Part shown: one piece after another, positions 62,367 to 64,000 of the stretch | Layout: each line of letters starts with the position of its first letter | How positions within the stretch are numbered: the stretch's first letter is position 1 | DNA from: Paracoccaceae bacterium | Lineage (GTDB): Bacteria > Pseudomonadota > Alphaproteobacteria > Rhodobacterales > Rhodobacteraceae | Direction: 5' to 3' | Assembly (NCBI GenBank): GCA_013214575.1 | Contig: JABSSD010000118.1 | Span: 116,291 to 180,290, forward strand | DNA length: 64,000 nucleotides | The notes under the pieces: model-generated | What the model saw: only the letters and a program-made list of their open reading frames with translations | Told to the model about the DNA's origin: nothing | The model's database searches: none | Position numbers and translations under genes: made by a program

Positions 62367-64000
62367 ATGATAATGGTTTCAAAGCGGACAGCCGATCCCA
62401 GCCAACTGCCCCTTGCAGAGGGACCCGTTTCGGCGGCAAGGATCCTAGAGACATCAGACGCCGCAGCCTCGATCGCCACCACATATTCCATATCGGTTGG
62501 CGATACATTTGCCGGCAGCCTGTCCAGTGGTGACCGGGACTGGGTGGCGATTGAGCTACAGGCCGGCGCGGTCAATACGTTCAATCTCAACGGATCATAT
62601 GGCGGCAGCGGTACACTGTCCGACCCCTATCTGCGGCTCTACAATTCCGCCGGCGTTATGGTGTCCTCCAACGACGACAACGGGGACAGCCTGAACTCCA
62701 CCCTGATTACATCTGTTGATGTCAGTGGCACCTACTATCTGTCCGCAGGCAGTTACCGGGATCTATACGCCGGGACATATGAGCTGACCGTCACCTCCAG
62801 CGGCGCGCCTGACCCGAGCCCCATTTTAGCAACGCTGGACGAATTGGCGATTTACCTGACCGATGGCTACTGGACAGACAACAGTTTCATACGCCACAGT
62901 TTTGATACCTCGGACAGCAACATTATCTCGGTAAACCTGACCAGCCTGACCGCCGCCGGACAACAGCTGGCCCGCTGGGCCTTTGACGCCTGGGAAATGG
63001 TCGCTGACATCCTGTTCCAGGAGACCTCGGACACCAGTGCAGACATGCGTTTTCAGGATCACCAAAGTGGCGCCTATTCAAGCGCCCACAATGTCGTTGG
63101 CGGCAGCACCGGATACTCTATTGTCAATGTGTCAACCGACTGGATCAGCAGTTACGGCACCACGGTCGACAGCTATTCACTGCAAACTTTTTTCCACGAA
63201 ATAGGCCATGCTCTGGGCTTGGGCCATCAGGGAGACTACAACGGCAACGCCAGCTATGGCGTTGATAACAACTTCACAAATGACAGCTGGCAACTGTCGC
63301 TTATGTCCTACTTCAGTCAGTCGGAAAACACCGAGACCGACGCCAGCCATGCCCTACTTTTGACGCCGATGATGGCGGACATCATTGCCATTCAGGACCT
63401 ATACGGCGCCGCTGGCGGCAGCAGCGAAACGGCTGGCGATACGGTCTGGGGGGCCGATTCTGAGCTTGGCGGACCATTGGGCGCATATTTCGCCAGCCTC
63501 ACCAGCACCCACGCCGCCGACCTCTACACCGGAGGCGCCGTGGCCTTTACCATCTATGATCAAGGCGGCACAGACACCCTGGACACCAGCCCCTTTGCAA
63601 CCGCAAACCGGATCGACATGCGGGGGGGATATTTCTCGGATATTGGCGGCCTGATCGGCAACGTCGGCATCGCCGGTGGCACCCTGCTGGAAAATCTCAT
63701 TGCGGGGGCTGGCGACGACACGGTCACGGGCAATGGCGCCGACAACAGCATCGACCTGGGCGATGGCAACAACCAGGCCCACGCCGGCACCGGCAACGAC
63801 ACCATAGCGGGCGCCACAGGCGCCGACAGGCTCTACGGCGAAGCCGGTTTGGACAGGCTACTGGGGGGCAGCGGCGCCGACACCCTGAGCGGCGGCAATG
63901 ACGCCGACAAGCTCTACGGACAGGACGGGTTGGACAGGCTGTACGGCGGATCAGGAGACGACACCCTGAGTGGCGGCAATGGTGCCGACAAGCTCTACGG
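62367..64000 (+). CDS. Serralysin-family RTX metalloprotease (partial, 3' end outside window)
   Basis: Secreted zinc endopeptidase (M10B). The open frame runs from ATG 62367 (AGGAGG 5 bp upstream) to the window end, 544 codons. Residues about 40-150 form a pre-peptidase-type beta domain. The zinc site HEIGHALGLGH starts at His277, followed by the Met-turn SLMSYFSQ. From about residue 450, nonapeptide RTX calcium-binding repeats begin (GAGDDTVTG, GGSGADTLSGG, GGSGDDTLSGG). There is no N-terminal Sec signal; type I secretion through a C-terminal signal is expected. No transporter genes are visible nearby. Confidence 0.9.
   Translation, partial: MIMVSKRTADPSQLPLAEGPVSAARILETSDAAASIATTYSISVGDTFAGSLSSGDRDWVAIELQAGAVNTFNLNGSYGGSGTLSDPYLRLYNSAGVMVSSNDDNGDSLNSTLITSVDVSGTYYLSAGSYRDLYAGTYELTVTSSGAPDPSPILATLDELAIYLTDGYWTDNSFIRHSFDTSDSNIISVNLTSLTAAGQQLARWAFDAWEMVADILFQETSDTSADMRFQDHQSGAYSSAHNVVGGSTGYSIVNVSTDWISSYGTTVDSYSLQTFFHEIGHALGLGHQGDYNGNASYGVDNNFTNDSWQLSLMSYFSQSENTETDASHALLLTPMMADIIAIQDLYGAAGGSSETAGDTVWGADSELGGPLGAYFASLTSTHAADLYTGGAVAFTIYDQGGTDTLDTSPFATANRIDMRGGYFSDIGGLIGNVGIAGGTLLENLIAGAGDDTVTGNGADNSIDLGDGNNQAHAGTGNDTIAGATGADRLYGEAGLDRLLGGSGADTLSGGNDADKLYGQDGLDRLYGGSGDDTLSGGNGADKLY
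63825..64000 (+). repeat. 81-bp tandem repeats encoding RTX motifs
   Basis: Units begin at 63825, 63906 and 63987 (27 codons each). The first two are about three-quarters identical, and the third is cut by the window edge. Each encodes a D-K/R-L-Y-G start and GGSG-x-DTLSGG. Confidence 0.75.

Noticed and set aside
62174..62533. Small frame of 119 codons before and overlapping the serralysin start
   Set aside because: No recognisable content and it overlaps the better-supported serralysin gene in another frame.

Overview
The window looks like a chromosomal or large-replicon segment of an alphaproteobacterium of the Rhodobacteraceae (Roseobacter-type). The reasons are the GC-rich coding, the dense ABC-transporter operons, the gene families (AepX-type phosphonate binding protein, BMP-type nucleoside transporter, IatA/IatP-like inositol transporter) and an RTX serralysin. 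Species cannot be named from the sequence alone. I saw no rRNA, tRNA, CRISPR array or insertion sequence.

Layout. (1) 1-1563, minus: part of a 2-aminoethylphosphonate-type ABC transporter (binding protein, then an ATPase cut by the window edge). (2) 2026-3625, plus: a HisN-like inositol-monophosphatase-family phosphatase and a DeoR repressor. (3) 3653-9668, minus: a pyrimidine salvage operon (BMP binding protein, double ATPase, two permeases, cytosine deaminase) with a RutR-like box at its head. (4) 9838-21483: a galactoside catabolic locus. A MsiK/UgpC-type ATPase and an IclR regulator lie on the minus strand. A divergent plus-strand operon carries the binding protein, two permeases, MelA-type alpha-galactosidase, an SDR dehydrogenase, DgoK, DgoA, an SMP-30 lactonase and a GH42 beta-galactosidase. 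Together these make most of a DeLey-Doudoroff galactose pathway; galactonate dehydratase is not in the window.

(5) 21500-37867, minus: a complete but unusual complex I operon. Its order is H I (CBS) J K (MrpD-like) (85-aa membrane protein) (NuoL-like) M N A B C D E F G, a circular permutation of the standard A-to-N order. It encodes four antiporter-like pump subunits instead of three, a CBS-domain protein, and a NuoG with N7 plus extra cysteines. A CPA1 Na+/H+ antiporter is divergent from it (38316-39545).

(6) 39608-59514: an inositol/sugar region. It has a first ABC transporter with a Gfo/Idh dehydrogenase and a TIM-barrel isomerase (minus), a divergent LacI repressor with three tandem operators, and an iolD-phyH-iolC-iolB-iolJ operon (minus). 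A divergent Gfo/Idh-iolE-like-Gfo/Idh operon follows, then a second LacI and its transporter. The second LacI gene and the two plus-strand operons share one perfect palindrome, which suggests one regulon.

(7) 59572-64000: GST, an AhpD/CMD-family protein, a divergent LysR regulator, and the 5' part of an RTX serralysin metalloprotease that runs off the window.

All five solute-binding-protein genes are followed by an intercistronic hairpin before the next gene, which probably sets the excess of binding protein over membrane components.
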